Below are positions 39,103 to 51,936 of a stretch of 64,000 bases of DNA, in pieces (within the stretch, counting starts at the first letter, position 1; every line of letters starts with the position of its first letter). This DNA comes from Globodera rostochiensis. Lineage: Eukaryota; Nematoda; Chromadorea; Rhabditida; Heteroderidae. The position numbers and the translations under genes were made by a program. The stretch spans positions 2,742,693 through 2,806,692 of the forward strand of contig JAEVLN010000006.1 in NCBI GenBank assembly GCA_018350325.1, read 5' to 3'. The notes under the pieces were generated by a model. It made no database searches. It saw only the letters and a program-made list of their open reading frames with translations, and was not told the DNA's origin.

Positions 39103-40268
39103 AACGAGACGAGCAATTTTGTGGACAATTTGCTGAAGCGTATGGAGCAGTATGCGACCAACTTAGAGGTGCTGGGGAAGGAGAGGAGTATTTGGGCGAG
39201 AAGAAAAAGGTGTAGTGGGCATATTCTCTAAATACATGGACAATTTTTTTTTTGGCGAAACCCCAAAAAAGTCCGCTTATTTTAGCTTCTCGGCTTGCAT
39301 GTGTGTTGTGTGATGTTTTCTTATCAATGCATTCCTGATTAGATTATCTCTTAAGATTGGGATAGATCATGATTTTTTTTAACCAAGACATTTTGGCTCT
39401 GATCGGAAGGTTGATCAAGATCAACTTTTTGATCACAATTTTTTCAGCTAGAGCCAGAGTCTCTTAAGGGTTGGGGATCCGATCAAGTTTTGAACCTAGA
39501 GCAGGATCTCATAAAACATTTCGGGTCTGATCAAATCAGTGAGCTAGAACAAGGATTTCAGATTGATCACACAGTTTTATTAAAACAATTATTATGTTTT
39601 TGAGGTTGTCACACTGCTCAACGTTCTCTACCTGGCGATTGACAGCGTGGTGGACAACTTCGAGGTGTACAAAGTGGAGACCATCGGCGATGCGTACATG
39701 GTCGTGTCTGGACTGCCCGAGCGCACCACGGATCATGCCTCACAAATTGCGCAGGTCCATAAAAAATTGCTTTAAACAAAACAAAAAATAAAAAATAGTC
39801 TCCCTACTACAGATGGCTCTTGCATTGCTTAACAAAGTGAAAAACTTCAAGCATTTGGCATAGGCCCAGTAAGTGATTGATTTACTGTAGCGATTGGAAA
39901 GATGATGGCTGATTTTGGGTTACTGTAGAGAGATCGTAATTTTCTGAATGAAACAATAAGGGGCATGGATGTGTCAGACCGCGGCTTCAGTCGTGTCTTT
40001 TTATTTTGAAATAAAACGTTTATTTGTTAAGCTCAGGATTTCCAGAACAAAATTTTCAGAAAAATTGCGGACAGAACCGGAGCTGTTTAGAAATCCGAAC
40101 GCGCCCATCCAGGGCACTCAGAAGGGTGACGTGTACAGTTTTGCGTTTATTCTGCACGAGATGCTCTACAGAAAGGTGCCTTCTACAGGAGCGACGAGGA
40201 GAGCCCGACCCCGCTTTTCGCGGAAGAATTTAATGCTCAAAGAGGCGGAAATTATACAATTTTAGGTG
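39103..40268 (+). pseudogene. Scrambled receptor-type guanylate cyclase
   Basis: Four blocks of a receptor guanylate cyclase are visible. About 39,103-39,215 is the dimerisation linker (FVDNLLKRMEQYATNLEVL), which shifts frame before EEYLGEKKKV. 39,605-39,754 is the cyclase core ([20 protein letters not shown]) with intact flanking splice sites. 39,813-39,863 (ALALLNKVKNFK) runs into a stop. About 40,062-40,268 is the kinase-homology domain (PELFRNPNAPIQGTQKGDVY, SFAFILHEMLYR). In the protein the kinase-homology domain comes before the linker, so the order is wrong for one gene. This block also needs a one-base shift at AGAAAGG to read KGAFYRSDEESP. The catalytic metal-binding segment is missing. 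These enzymes make cGMP in sensory neurons; this copy cannot. Confidence 0.8.
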
Positions 40269-43200
40269 CTGCATTTATTCAAAAAAATAAGAATTATTTT
40301 TGCTAGATTTGTACTTTTTAAATCCAACAGAATTCAATAAATTTTCGCGGAAGAATTTAATGCTCAAAGAGGCGAAAATTATACAATTTTAGGTACTGCA
40401 TTTATTCAAAAAAATATGAATTATTTTTGCTAGATTTGTACTTTTTAAATCCAACAGAATTCAATAAATTTTCGCGGAAGAATTTAATGCTCAAAGAGGC
40501 GGAAATTATACAATTTTAGGTCGTCCATTTATTCAAAAAAATAAGAATTATTTTTGCTAGATTTGCACGTTTTAAATCCAACAGAATTCAATAAATTTTC
40601 GCGGAAGAATTTAATGCTCAAAGAGGCGAAAATTATACAATTTTAGGTACTGCATTTATTCAAAAAAATAAGAATTATTTTTGCTAGATTTGTACTTTTT
40701 AAATCCAACAGAATTCAATAAATTTTCGCGGAAGAATTTAATGCTCAAAGAGGCGGAAATTATACAATTTTAGGTCGTCCATTTATTCAAAAAAATAAGA
40801 ATTATTTTTGCTAGATTTGTACTTTTTAAATCCAACAGAATTCAATAAATTTTCGCGGAAGAATTTAATGCTCAAAGAGGCAAAATTATACAATTTAAGG
40901 TACTGCATTTATTCAAAAAAATAAGAATTATTTTTGCGAGATTTGCACTTTTTAAATCCAACAGAATTCAATAAATTTTCGCGGAAGAATTTAATGCTCA
41001 AAGAGGCGAAAATTATAATATTTTAGGTACTGCATTTATTCAAAAAAATAAGAATTATTTTTGCTAGATTTGTACTTTTTAAATCCAACAGAATTCAATA
41101 AATTTTCGCGGAAGAATTTAATGCTCAAAGAGGCGAAAATTATACAATTTTAGGTACTGCATTTATTCAAAAAAATAAGAATTATTTTTGCTAGATTTGT
41201 ACTTTTTAAATCCAACAGAATTCAATAAATTTTCGCGGAAGAATTTAATGCTCAAAGAGGCGAAAATTATAAAATTTTAGGTGGTCCATTTATTCAAAAA
41301 AATAAGAATTATTTTTGCTAGATTTGTACTTTTTAAATCCAACAGAATTCAATAAATTTTCGCGGAAGAATTTAATGCTCAAAGAGGCGAAAATTATACA
41401 ATTTGAGGTGGTCCATTTATTCAAAAAAATAAGAATTATTTTTGCTAGATTTGTACTTTTTAAATCCAACAGAATTCAATAAATTTTCGCGGAAGAATTT
41501 AATGCTCAAAGAGGCGAAAATTATAAAATTTTAGGTGGTCCATTTATTCAAAAAAATAAGAATTATTTTTGCTAGATTTGTACTTTTTAAATCCAACAGA
41601 ATTCAATAAATTTTTGCGGAAGAATTTAATGCTCAAAGAGGCGAAAATTATAAAATTTTAGGTGGTCCATTTATTCAAAAAAATAAGAATTATTTTTGCT
41701 AGATTTGTACTTTTTAAATCCAACAGAATTCAATAAATTTTCGCGGAAGAATTTAATGCTCAAAGAGGCGAAAATTATAAAATTTTAGGTGGTCCATTTA
41801 TTCAAAAAAATAAGAATTATTTTTGCTAGATTTGTACTTTTTAAATCCAACAGAATTCAATAAATTTTCGCGGAAGAATTTAATGCTCAAAGAGGCGAAA
41901 ATTATACAATTTTAGGTACTGCATTTATTCAAAAAAATAAGAATTATTTTTGCTAGATTTGTACTTTTTAAATCCAAAAGAATTCAATAAATTTTCGCGG
42001 AAGAATTTAATGCTCAAAGAGGCGAAAATTATAAAATTTTAGGTGGTCCATTTATTCAAAAAAATAAGAATTATTTTTGCTAGATTTGTACTTTTTAAAT
42101 CCAACAGAATTCAATAAATTTTCGCGGAAGAATTTAATGCTCAAAGAGGCGAAAATTATACAATTTTAGGTGGTCCATTTATTCAAAAAAATAAGAATTA
42201 TTTTTGCTAGATTTGCACTTTTTAAATCCAACAGAATTCAATAAATTTTCGCGGAAGAATTTAATGCTCAAAGAGGCGAAAATTATAAAATTTTAGGTGG
42301 TCCATTTATTCAAAAAAATAAGAATTATTTTTGCTAGATTTGTACTTTTTAAATCCAACAGAATTCAATAAATTTTCGCGGTAGAATTTAATGCTCAAAG
42401 AGGCGAAAATTATACAATTTTAGGTACTGCATTTATTCAAAAAAATAAGAATTATTTTTGCTAGATTTGTACTTTTTAAATCCAAAAGAATTCAATAAAT
42501 TTTCGCGAAAGAATTTAATGCTCAAAGAGGCGAAAATTATACAATTTTCTGCATTTATTCAAAAAAATAAGAATTATTTTTGCTAGATTTGTACTTTTTA
42601 AATCCAACAGAATTCAATAAATTTTCGCGGAAGAATTTAATGCTCAAAGAGGCGAAAATTATACAAATTTTAGGTGGTCCATTTATTCAAAAAAATAAGA
42701 ATTATTTTTGCTAGATTTGTACTTTTTAAATCCAACAGAATTCAATAAATTTTCGCGGAAGAATTTAATGCTCAAAGAGGCGAAAAATGTACAATTTTAG
42801 GTGGTCCATTTATTCAAAAAAATAAGAATTATTTTTGCTAGATTTGCACTTTTTAAATCCAACAGAATTCAATAAATTTTCGCGGAAGAATTTAATGCTC
42901 AAAGAGGCGAAAATTATAAAATTTTAGGTGGTCCATTTATTCAAAAAAATAAGAATTATTTTTGCTAGATTTGTACTTTTTAAATCCAACAGAATTCAAT
43001 AAATTTTCGCGGTAGAATTTAATGCTCAAAGAGGCGAAAATTATACAATTTTAGGTACTGCATTTATTCAAAAAATAGGAATTATTTTTGCTAGATTTGT
43101 ACTTTTTAAATCCAAAAGAATTCAATAAATTTTCGCGGAAGAATTTAATGCTCAAAGAGGCGAAAATTATACAATTTTCTGCATTTATTCAAAAAAATAA

Positions 43201-44280
43201 GAATTATTTTTGCTAGATTTGTACTTTTTAAATCCAACAGAATTCAATAAATTTTCGCGGAAGAATTTAATGCTCAAAGAGGCGAAAATTATACAATTTT
43301 AGGTACTGCATTTATTCAAAAAAATAAGAATTATTTTTTGCTAGATTTGTACTTTTTAAATCCAACAGAATTCAATAAATTTCGCGGAAGAATTTAATGC
43401 TCAAAGAGGCAAAAATAATACAATTTGAGGTGGTCCATTTATTCAAAAAAATAAGAATTATTTTTGCTAGATTTGTACTTTTTAAATCCAACAGAATTCA
43501 ATAAATTTTCGCGGAAGAATTTAATGCTCAAAGAGGCGGAAATTATACAATTTTAGGTGGTCCATTTATTCAAAAAAATAAGAATTATTTTTGCTAGATT
43601 TGCACTTTTTAAATCCAACAGAATTCAATAAATTTTCGCGGAAGAATTTAATGCTCAAAGAGGCGAAAATTATAAAATTTTAGGTGGTCCATTTATTCCA
43701 AAAAAATAAGAATTATTTGCTAGATTTGTACTTTTTAAATCCAACAGAATTCATAAATTTTCGCGGTAGAATTTAAGCTCAAAGAGGCGAAAATTATACA
43801 ATTTTAGGTACTGCATTTATTCAAAAAAATAGGAATATTTTTGCTAGATTTGTACTTTTAAATCCAAAGAATTCAATAAATTTTCGCGGAAGAATTAATG
43901 CTCAAAGAGGCGAAATTATACAATTTTACTGCATTTATTCAAAAAATAAGAATATTTTTGCTAGATTTGTACTTTTTAAATCCAACAGAATTCAATAAAT
44001 TTTCGCGGAAGATTTAATGCTCAAAGAGGCGAAAATTATAAAATTTTAGGTGGGTCCATTTATTTCAAAAAATTACTTTTTAAAACCAACAGAATTCAAA
44101 AATTTTCGCGGAAGAATTTTAAAGCTCAAAAGGCGAAAATTATACATTTTTTTGGTGGTTTCCCTTTATTCAAAAAAATAAAAATTATTTTGCTAGATTT
44201 GCACTTTTTAAATCCAACAGAATTCAATAAATTTTCGCGGAAGAATTTATGCTCAAAGAGGCGAAAATTAAAAAATTTTA
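40217..44280 (+). repeat. 127-bp satellite, array 1, about 32 units
   Basis: Period 127 measured between CGCGG occurrences (40,219; 40,346; 40,473; 40,600). Each unit holds TTTTCGCGGAAGAATTTAAT, GCTCAAAGAGGCG, then ATTTTAG|GT, AAAAAAATAAGAATTATT and CTTTTTAAATCCAACAG. The first half equals the 3' end of the guanylate cyclase exon just upstream (frame FAEEFNAQRGGNYTIL) and continues into its intron. Units differ mainly at GTACTGC/GTGGTCC and TGTACTT/TGCACTT. Units after about 43,680 carry many single-base deletions. Confidence 0.95.
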
Positions 44281-44283
44281 GAT

Positions 44284-47070
44284 GTCGAAAATTTTGAAAA
44301 ATGGCCATTTCAAAGGGCGCTGATCACGAATTAACAATATTTTAAGATCTGACAACATCTAAGATTTGAGAATCAATGATTTTTATTTTTTGATTAAGGA
44401 AAAAACAACTAAATAACTCCTAAACGGATTGGTTAGGCCTAAGCCTAACAAACTTTTGACCAAAAAAGGTCCGCGAACTGGTTCAAAACCGGTTTAAAAG
44501 GTCGAGCCTGCTAAAATGTTTGCTTATTCCATCGTTTCAGCAATAAGAAAACCTTGGTTTTGGGTGGTAAAAAATTAATAAAAATCATTGATTTTCAAAA
44601 TCTAGATTTGAACTACCTATAATTAGTTATTAAAAAATATTTTTGGTTGGGACGCTAATGGCCGGGACGCTAGTGGCCTGGGACGCTAATGGCCGGGACG
44701 CTAGTGGCGGGACGCTAATGACCCCTACTCATTTGTGATGGGAAATATATAAAATAAACAAAAACCAAAAGTTTTAGATTTTTTCCCACTAATAAATAAG
44801 TTTTGCCTTTAATTATAATAAATATGCAAAAATTTTGAAAAATGGCCCTTTGTGATGGGAAATATATAAAATAAACAAAAACCGAAAGTTTTAGATTCTT
44901 TCCCACAAATAAATAAGTTTTGCATTTAATTATTATAATAAATATGCAAAAATTTTGAAATGGCCATTCGTGATGGGGAATATATAAAATAAGCAAAAAC
45001 CGAAATTTAAAATTGTAAAAAAAATACTAAACATAAAATATGCATTTGAAAACTAAAAATCAGCTACATAAAATAAATTAAACAAAAATGTGTACTACGT
45101 CAAATATTGTCCAAAATCAGACAACTTGACGAAACGGCTTTTCTCGTATTCAAAATATGCACAAGTTATAATGTGGGCATTTGTTCATTATTATGAGAAA
45201 ATATAGGTATATGCAAATTAGACACGTATGTATAGTGAAAAAAATAGGTCTTCAGATCAATAAGTTAGGCACTTCCACTGCTCATCCATCAACACACTTT
45301 CCACATTTTGATCACCCCTTCACGGCCGGCAGAAACAAGCAAATGAGGCCATAAAGATGCCAAATCGGTGATGCTGTCCCAGTGAGCCTCGGGTGCCTGA
45401 AATGAAATTAGAGGTTTTTTAAATTTTATCGAATTTTGCTTCGTGTACATGTTGAAGCATCCGATGAGTGTGACTAAGTTCCGTTCTCTGCTTCAGGACT
45501 GATCAGCTGTGAGCGATCCTCCGCTTGAACGCGCAGCACACTGTCCGTGATTTGCATTTGTCGATAAACGATTCGGCTCGGTGACTTTAGTTGCTGGAAC
45601 AAATACAAATTGCTGACAACGATTACCAGAGTATTTCACACAAATGTACATGGAATTCTGAGCCTAATTATTTGCGGAAATCATTTCTTAATATCTATTG
45701 TTGAACTTGAGATAAGTGTAAGCTTGGCGATAGTCATGCTAGGGAAGCTTTAGACACAAAACTTAATCAGTCAAAATCCCAAACTTCAATTTTACATTCA
45801 AATGCCATAACTTTCTGAATCTGTCCAATCGCTAGGCTCTTTGGCTTAGTTAATCTACAACAGAAACCTCAATTTTTTTTTGAATGGTTTCTAATAATGT
45901 GTTGTTGAATTTGAAAAAATTCATTGCTAACTTCACTAATATCAAGAATTTTACGCACTTGCAAATCGCCAATGTTCAAATCGCCCGAGGGCAAATGCCT
46001 GCGGTAGGGACCGCACAAATAGGCAGACGCATTTGGGTACCGCAAATTCCAACACCGCAAACTTCCTTCAGAATCTCCAGTGAAAATGATGTGACTTCCA
46101 TCGATCATTGATGGGGCCACCGCTGTGGAGACCATTTCGGTCTGTGAAAGAAAGAAAGATTCGATCGGTGCTGATCAGGATTGTAACAGATGATTAGAGA
46201 CTAATGGATCAAATTACACTCAAAACAAATTTTTTGTTTGAGTCCTATAAACACAACACACTTTGTATGTTAGAGGTGCTTCAGTGCTGGGCCAAAGCAC
46301 ATCCGTTCGACTGCGTGTTGACAAGTCCCAAATGCTTCTGAAAATTTGGATTTTAAAAATCAAAGACCAATTTAAAGCATCGTTTTGCACTCACAACTCG
46401 GCCTCTCTTGAACAGTTTGTCAATGCACGGTCACAGCGCGAACCATTGGGCAGTGCCCTATAACAGAAAACACTCTGAGATGTCCACATAAAGTGCGATA
46501 ATTCCTTACCAACTTCGCAATGGAATTATTCGATCCGATGGATGGGACCAACTGCAGACTTCAAGACCGGCAAACCTAAATAATGTGTATAAATTGGATT
46601 AATAAAAAATATACAAAAATTAAATTTTAATTAATCAACCCACCGTAAATCCCACAAAAGCATATTTTGGTGGTGGCCGAGCTGGCTGTCAACAGCACCA
46701 ATGTTGATTATTGTGTCGATGCAAAACGATGTGATCAGGCCATAACTATAAATGTTGAACAAGCAGCATATATTGGGCGCGAAATATTTTTTGATTTGTT
46801 GATTGAAAGCACCTGTTTTTGATCCGACGTTGCCAAACCGAGGAAAGTTCAATGGCATTCCGACCTTTGTTGGGGTGGACAAGCAATGGCACAAGGTCAG
46901 GCAACAGCTCGCAAATGGTCGCCTTGGGCAACAGTTGCCGGCGGCAAAGTGCATGCACACAGCACACACACTCCAACACCACAAACTCTTCACAGTCTTG
47001 CAGGCCCTGCAGGGGTTTTGTTTTGAAAATGACAAAAAGAAAGTTTCTCAAATGTGCCAGGATGTCCATT
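44284..47070. repeat. Segmental duplication copy A (paired with 52,132-54,925)
   Basis: About 2.79 kb nearly identical to 52,132-54,925, with differences mostly single-base indels. It includes GGGACGCTAATGGCC repeats (44,650-44,715), three ~118-bp units starting TTTGTGATGGGAAATATA (44,732-45,000) and the VPS15 WD40 end. It breaks off at GATGTCC near 47,068 and is followed by ATTCGCTTTT repeats. Confidence 0.9.
45289..47065 (-). pseudogene. VPS15/PIK3R4 C-terminal WD40 fragment, copy A
   Basis: Reads the last WD repeats of VPS15: YGLITSFCIDT, then a frameshift relative to copy B (copy B continues NQHWMLLTASSATTKNMLLW), SIWDLSTRSRTDVLW, IIFTGDSEGSLRCWNLRYP, and the C-terminus SITDLASL...REGVIKMWKVC with stop at 45,289-45,291. 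Upstream, about 47,030-46,868, it has one HEAT exon joined directly to the WD40 part, as in copy B, so the deletion joining them predates the A/B duplication. Without kinase and HEAT parts it cannot be a working VPS15. Confidence 0.8.
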
Positions 47071-47084
47071 AAGACAAGACCCCG

Positions 47085-47215
47085 ATTCGCTTTTGGCCAA
47101 TTCGCTTTTTACCCTATTCGCTTTTGACCCGATTCGCTTTTTTTGGGACCATTCGCTTTTTTTGGGACGATTCGCTTTTTTTGGGACGATTCGCTTTTTA
47201 GTAAGAAAAAAGCAT
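47085..47215. repeat. GATTCGCTTTTTTTGGGAC tandem repeats
   Basis: Seven units of ATTCGCTTTT with spacers, followed by sequence (47,202-47,343) matching 32,771-32,912 (GCATTTATGAGxGxAATTT, ATGCAATTCTTTxAGTGTAT). It is half of a fold-back like that at 32,676-33,255 and lies at the junction between duplication A and satellite array 2. Confidence 0.75.
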
Positions 47216-47404
47216 TTATGAGCGAAATTTGAAGGTTTTATGCAATTCTTTAAGTGTATTCAGGCGTTATTGAGGTAGCTGATCACGAATATGACATCAG
47301 ATTTATCATAAGACATCATCTAATCTATGATTTCGACACCTATGTTTTTGTAAAAAAATTAAAAATTTTTTTTTTCAAAGTTGAGAAAAAGCTGTTTTTA
47401 GGGG

Positions 47405-50400
47405 TATTATTTTTGCTAGATTTGTACTTTTTAAATCCAACAGAATTCAATAAATTTTCGCGGAAGAATTTAATGCTCAAAGAGGCGAAAATTATACAAT
47501 TTTAGGTACTGCATTTATTCAAAAAAATAAGAATTAATTTGCTAGATTTGTACTTTTTAAATCCAACAGAATTCAATAAATTTTCGCGGAAGAATTTAAT
47601 GCTCAAAGAGGCGAAAATTGTACAATTTTAGGTGGTCCATTTATTCAAAAAAATAAGAATTATTTTTGCTAGATTTGCACTTTTTAAATCCAACAGAATT
47701 CAATAAATTTTCGCGGAAGAATTTAATGCTCAAAGAGGCGAAAATTATACAATTTTCTGCATTTATTCAAAAAAATAAGAATTATTTTTGCTAGATTTGT
47801 ACTTTTTAAATCCAAAAGAATTCAATAAATTTTCGCGGAAGAATTTAATGCTCAAAGAGGCGAAAATTATACAATTTTAAGTGGTCCATTTATTCAAAAA
47901 AATAAGAATTATTTTTGCTAGATTTGCACTTTTTAAATCCAACAGAATTCAATAAATTTTCGCGGTAGAATTTAATGCTCAAAGAGGCGGAAATTATACA
48001 ATTTTAGGTGGTCCATTTATTCAAAAAATATGAATTATTTTTGCTAGATTTGCACTTTTTAAATCCAACAGAATTCAATAAATTTTCGCGGAAGAATTTA
48101 ATGCTCAAAGAGGCGAAAATTATACAATTTTAGGTACTGCATTTATTCAAAAAAATAAGAATTATTTTTGCTAGATTTGCACTTTTTAAATCCAACAGAA
48201 TTCAATAAATTTTCGCGGAAGAATTTAATGCTCAAAGAGGCGAAAATTATACAATTTTAGGTACTGCATTTATTCAAAAAAATAAGAATTATTTTTGCTA
48301 GATTTGTACTTTTTAAATCCAACAGAATTCAATAAATTTTCGCGGAAGAATTTAATGCTCAAAGAGGCGAAAATTATACAATTTTAGGTGGTCCATTTAT
48401 TCAAAAAAATAAGAATTATTTTTGCTAGATTTGTACTTTTTAAATCCAACAGAATTCAATAAATTTTCGCGGAAGAATTTAATGCTCAAAGAGGCGAAAA
48501 TTATAAAATTTTAGGTGGTCCATTTATTCAAAAAAATAAGAATTATTTTTGCTAGATTTGCACTTTTTAAATCCAACAGAATTCAATAAATTTTCGCGGA
48601 AGAATTTAATGCTCAAAGAGGCGAAAATTGTACAATTTTAGGTGGTCCATTTATTCAAAAAAATAAGAATTATTTTTGCTAGATTTGCACTTTTTAAATC
48701 CAACAGAATTCAATAAATTTTCGCGGAAGAATTTAATGCTCAAAGAGGCGAAAATTATAGAATTTTAGGTGGTCCATTTATTCAAAAAAATAAGAATTAT
48801 TTTTGCTAGATTTGCACTTTTTAAATCCAACAGAATTCAATAAATTTTCGCGGAAGAATTTAATGCTCAAAGAGGCGAAAATTATACAATTTTAGGTACT
48901 GCATTTATTCAAAAAAATAAGAATTATTTTTGCTAGATTTGCACTTTTAAATCCAACAGAATTCACTAAATTTTCGCGGAAGAATTTAATGCTCAAAGAG
49001 GCGAAATTATTCAATTTTAGGTACTGCATTTATTCAAAAAAATAAGAATTATTTTTGCTAGATTTGTACTTTTTAAATCCAACAGAATTCAATAAATTTC
49101 GCGGAAGAATTTAATGCTCAAAGAGGCGAAAATTATACAATTTTAGGTGGTCCATTTATTCAAAAAAATAAGAATTATTTTTGCTAGATTTGCACTTTTT
49201 AAATCCAACAGAATTCAATAAATTTTAGCGGAAAAATTTAATGCTCAAAGAGGCGAAAATTATACAATTTTAGGTACTGCATTTATTCAAAAAAATAAGA
49301 ATTATTTTTGCTAGATTTGTACTTTTTAAATCCAAAAGAATTCAATAAATTTTCGCGAAAGAATTTAATGCTCAAAGAGGCGAAAATTATACAATTTTAG
49401 GTACTGCATTTATTCAAAAAAATAAGAATTATTTTTGCTAGATTTGTACTTTTTAAATCCAAAAGAATTCAATAAATTTTCGCGAAAGAATTTAATGCTC
49501 AAAGAGGCGAAAATTATACAATTTTAGGTACTGCATTTATTCAAAAAAATAAGAATTATTTTTGCTAGATTTGCACTTTTTAAATCCAACAGAATTCAAT
49601 AAATTTTCGCGGAAGAATTTAATGCTCAAAGAGGCGAAAATTATACAATTTTAGGTGGTCCATTTATTCAAAAAATATGAATTATTTTTGCTAGATTTGC
49701 ACTTTTTAAATCCAACAGAATTCAATAAATTTTCGCGGAAGAATTTAATGCTCAAAGAGGCGGAAATTATACAATTTTAGGTGGTCCATTTATTCAAAAA
49801 ATATGAATTATTTTTGCTAGATTTGCACTTTTTAAATCCAACAGAATTCAATAAATTTTCGCGGAAGAATTTAATGCTCAAAGAGGCGAAAATTATACAA
49901 TTTTAGGTACTGCATTTATTCAAAAAAATAAGAATTATTTTTGCTAGATTTGCACTTTTTAAATCCAACAGAATTCAATAAATTTTCGCGGAAGAATTTA
50001 ATGCTCAAAGAGGCGAAAATTATACAATTTTAGGTACTGCATTTATTCAAAAAAATAAGAATTATTTTTGCTAGATTTGCATTTTTTAAATCCAACAGAA
50101 TTCAATAAATTTTCGCGGAAGAATTTAATGCTCAAAGAGGCGAAAATTATACAATTTTAGGTACTGCATTTATTCAAAAAAAAAAGAATTATTTTTGCTA
50201 GATTTGTACTTTTTAAATCCAACAGAATTCAATAAATTTTCGCGGAAGAATTTAATGCTCAAAGAGGCGAAAATTATACAATTTTAGGTACTGCATTTAT
50301 TCAAAAAAATAAGAATTATTTTTGCTAGATTTGCACTTTTTAAATCCAACAGAATTCAATAAATTTTCGCGGAAGAATTTAATGCTCAAAGAGGCGAAAA

Positions 50401-50508
50401 TTATACAATTTTAGGTACTGCATTTATTCAAAAAAATAAGAATTATTTTTGCTAGATTTGTACTTTTTAAATCCAACAGAATTCAATAAATTTTCGCGGA
50501 AGAATTTA
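47405..50508 (+). repeat. 127-bp satellite, array 2, about 24 units
   Basis: Same unit and orientation as array 1, beginning mid-unit at TATTTTTGCTAG right after a GTTTTTAGGGGTATT repeat end. The last unit is cut at AAGAATTTAAT by the LINE; a 60-base remainder follows the LINE at 51,937-52,000. Confidence 0.95.
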
Positions 50509-51936
50509 ATTCATTTATTCATTTATTTATCACATCAAAGGAAATGCAAGCAAATCACTAACATGATGGAATCAATAAAATCATTCAGATTGTATCGAAT
50601 GTCTTTAGGTGGGACAGCACTTTAGCTTTGAACAGCTGGGGGGAAGATATTGAGACAATGTCAGAGGGGAGGGAATTCCAGGAATTGGTGCAGCGGTGAA
50701 GGAATAAATTGGAAGTAAATGGGGTTTTTCTTTTTTTGCGGATTTGGAGAGAATGACGACGACTAGTGCGTGTGCTGAAAGGAATTATATCTTTTGGGTT
50801 GAAATGAGTGTGACTGTGACATATTTTGTGCATCATACAGAGATCAAAAAGTTTGCGACGAGATGCCAAAGATTCCAGTTTAAATAATTTCAAACGTTGA
50901 TCATAGGAACATTTGGGGAGTTTACATTTGGTGAGGGCCCTACGTGTGAATGTTTTTTGCACCCGTTCAATTTTGTTAGAAAGGATTTTTGTTGATGGAT
51001 TCCAAATAACGGTTGCATATTCCAGGATTGGACGTACATATATTGTGTAGGCCCGGGCCCAGGTGAGTATTTTGGTAGAGTAGAGGGCATTTAAAATTTG
51101 GATGGCTCGGAGGTAGGCATTCTTAATTATTGTGTTTATATGACCCGTAAAGTTGAGTGTTTTGAATAAGAATGCCAAGGTCCCTAATTGAATCGGAGGG
51201 AGAAATAATGGTGTGCCCAATGCTATAGTTGAATTTGGGAGGAGGATGGCGAGGCTTGGGAGTGATTTGAAATAATTTTGTTTTGTTTGTTGATACTTTA
51301 AGTCCCCAAGTCTCGCCCCATGTGCATATATCATTGATAGACTTTTGCAGGAGTTGATAGTCGGAAGTGTTTTTAATTGGGAGAAATATTTTTATATCAT
51401 CTGCGAAGAGTCGGATACCAACTGAGGGACTGATTATTTTCGGTAGATCGTTGATAAATATGGTGAACAATAGTGGGCCTAGAACTGATCCTTGCGGAAC
51501 CCCAGAGTGAATGGATTTTGTGGAGGAATTTACATCTTCAATTTTAACAATAAATGTGCGGTCCGATAGGAAGTTATCAATCCATCTTAACAATTTTCCT
51601 CTAATGCCAATGTGGTGGAGTTTGGACAGCAAAAATGTATGTGGGACCGAGTCAAAGGCACGACTGATGTCAATGTATATGCAATCAATTTGTAAGTTGT
51701 TGTTCTCAAGGGGGTCGGACCAATCCTCAAAGGTTTTGAGAGTTGGGTGACAGTTGACCTTTTCGGGAGGAAGCCGAATTGGTGTTGTGAAATGAGGCCA
51801 TGTTTGAGAAGGAAGTTTAAAATTTGTTTGGATATTATGCGCTCAAGGATGCGACAAATTGAGGAGGTTAATGAAATAGGGCGATAATTTAGGGGGTCCG
51901 ATTTAATGCCCTTTTTGAAGATGGGGATAATAACTG
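50509..51936 (-). mobile_element. 5'-truncated non-LTR retrotransposon (LINE) with RT
   Basis: On the - strand, from 51,936 down: IPIFKKG, NYRPISLTSSICRILERI, QFGFLPKRS, AFDSVPH, SGVPQGSVLGPLLF, LFADDIKIF (catalytic Asp-Asp), then the connection region with YVRPILEYATVIWNP and a C-terminal tail. This is the reverse transcriptase of a jockey/CR1-like clade; the endonuclease and ORF1 are absent. Two frame breaks are visible (near 51,738 and about 51,140), so it is dead. The 3' end at 50,509-50,545 is a short ATAAATGAATAAATGAAT repeat, as in CR1/L2-type tails. It inserted into satellite array 2. Confidence 0.9.

Noticed and set aside
44715..44996. Minus-strand repeat protein (and its twin at 52,568-52,849)
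   Set aside because: Comes from ~118-bp AT-rich tandem units downstream of the VPS15 stop; no coding signature.
40217..50508. CRISPR-like or centromere-specific array
   Set aside because: Units are contiguous 127-bp tandem copies without unique spacers, and derive from a gene exon. A centromeric role cannot be judged from sequence alone.
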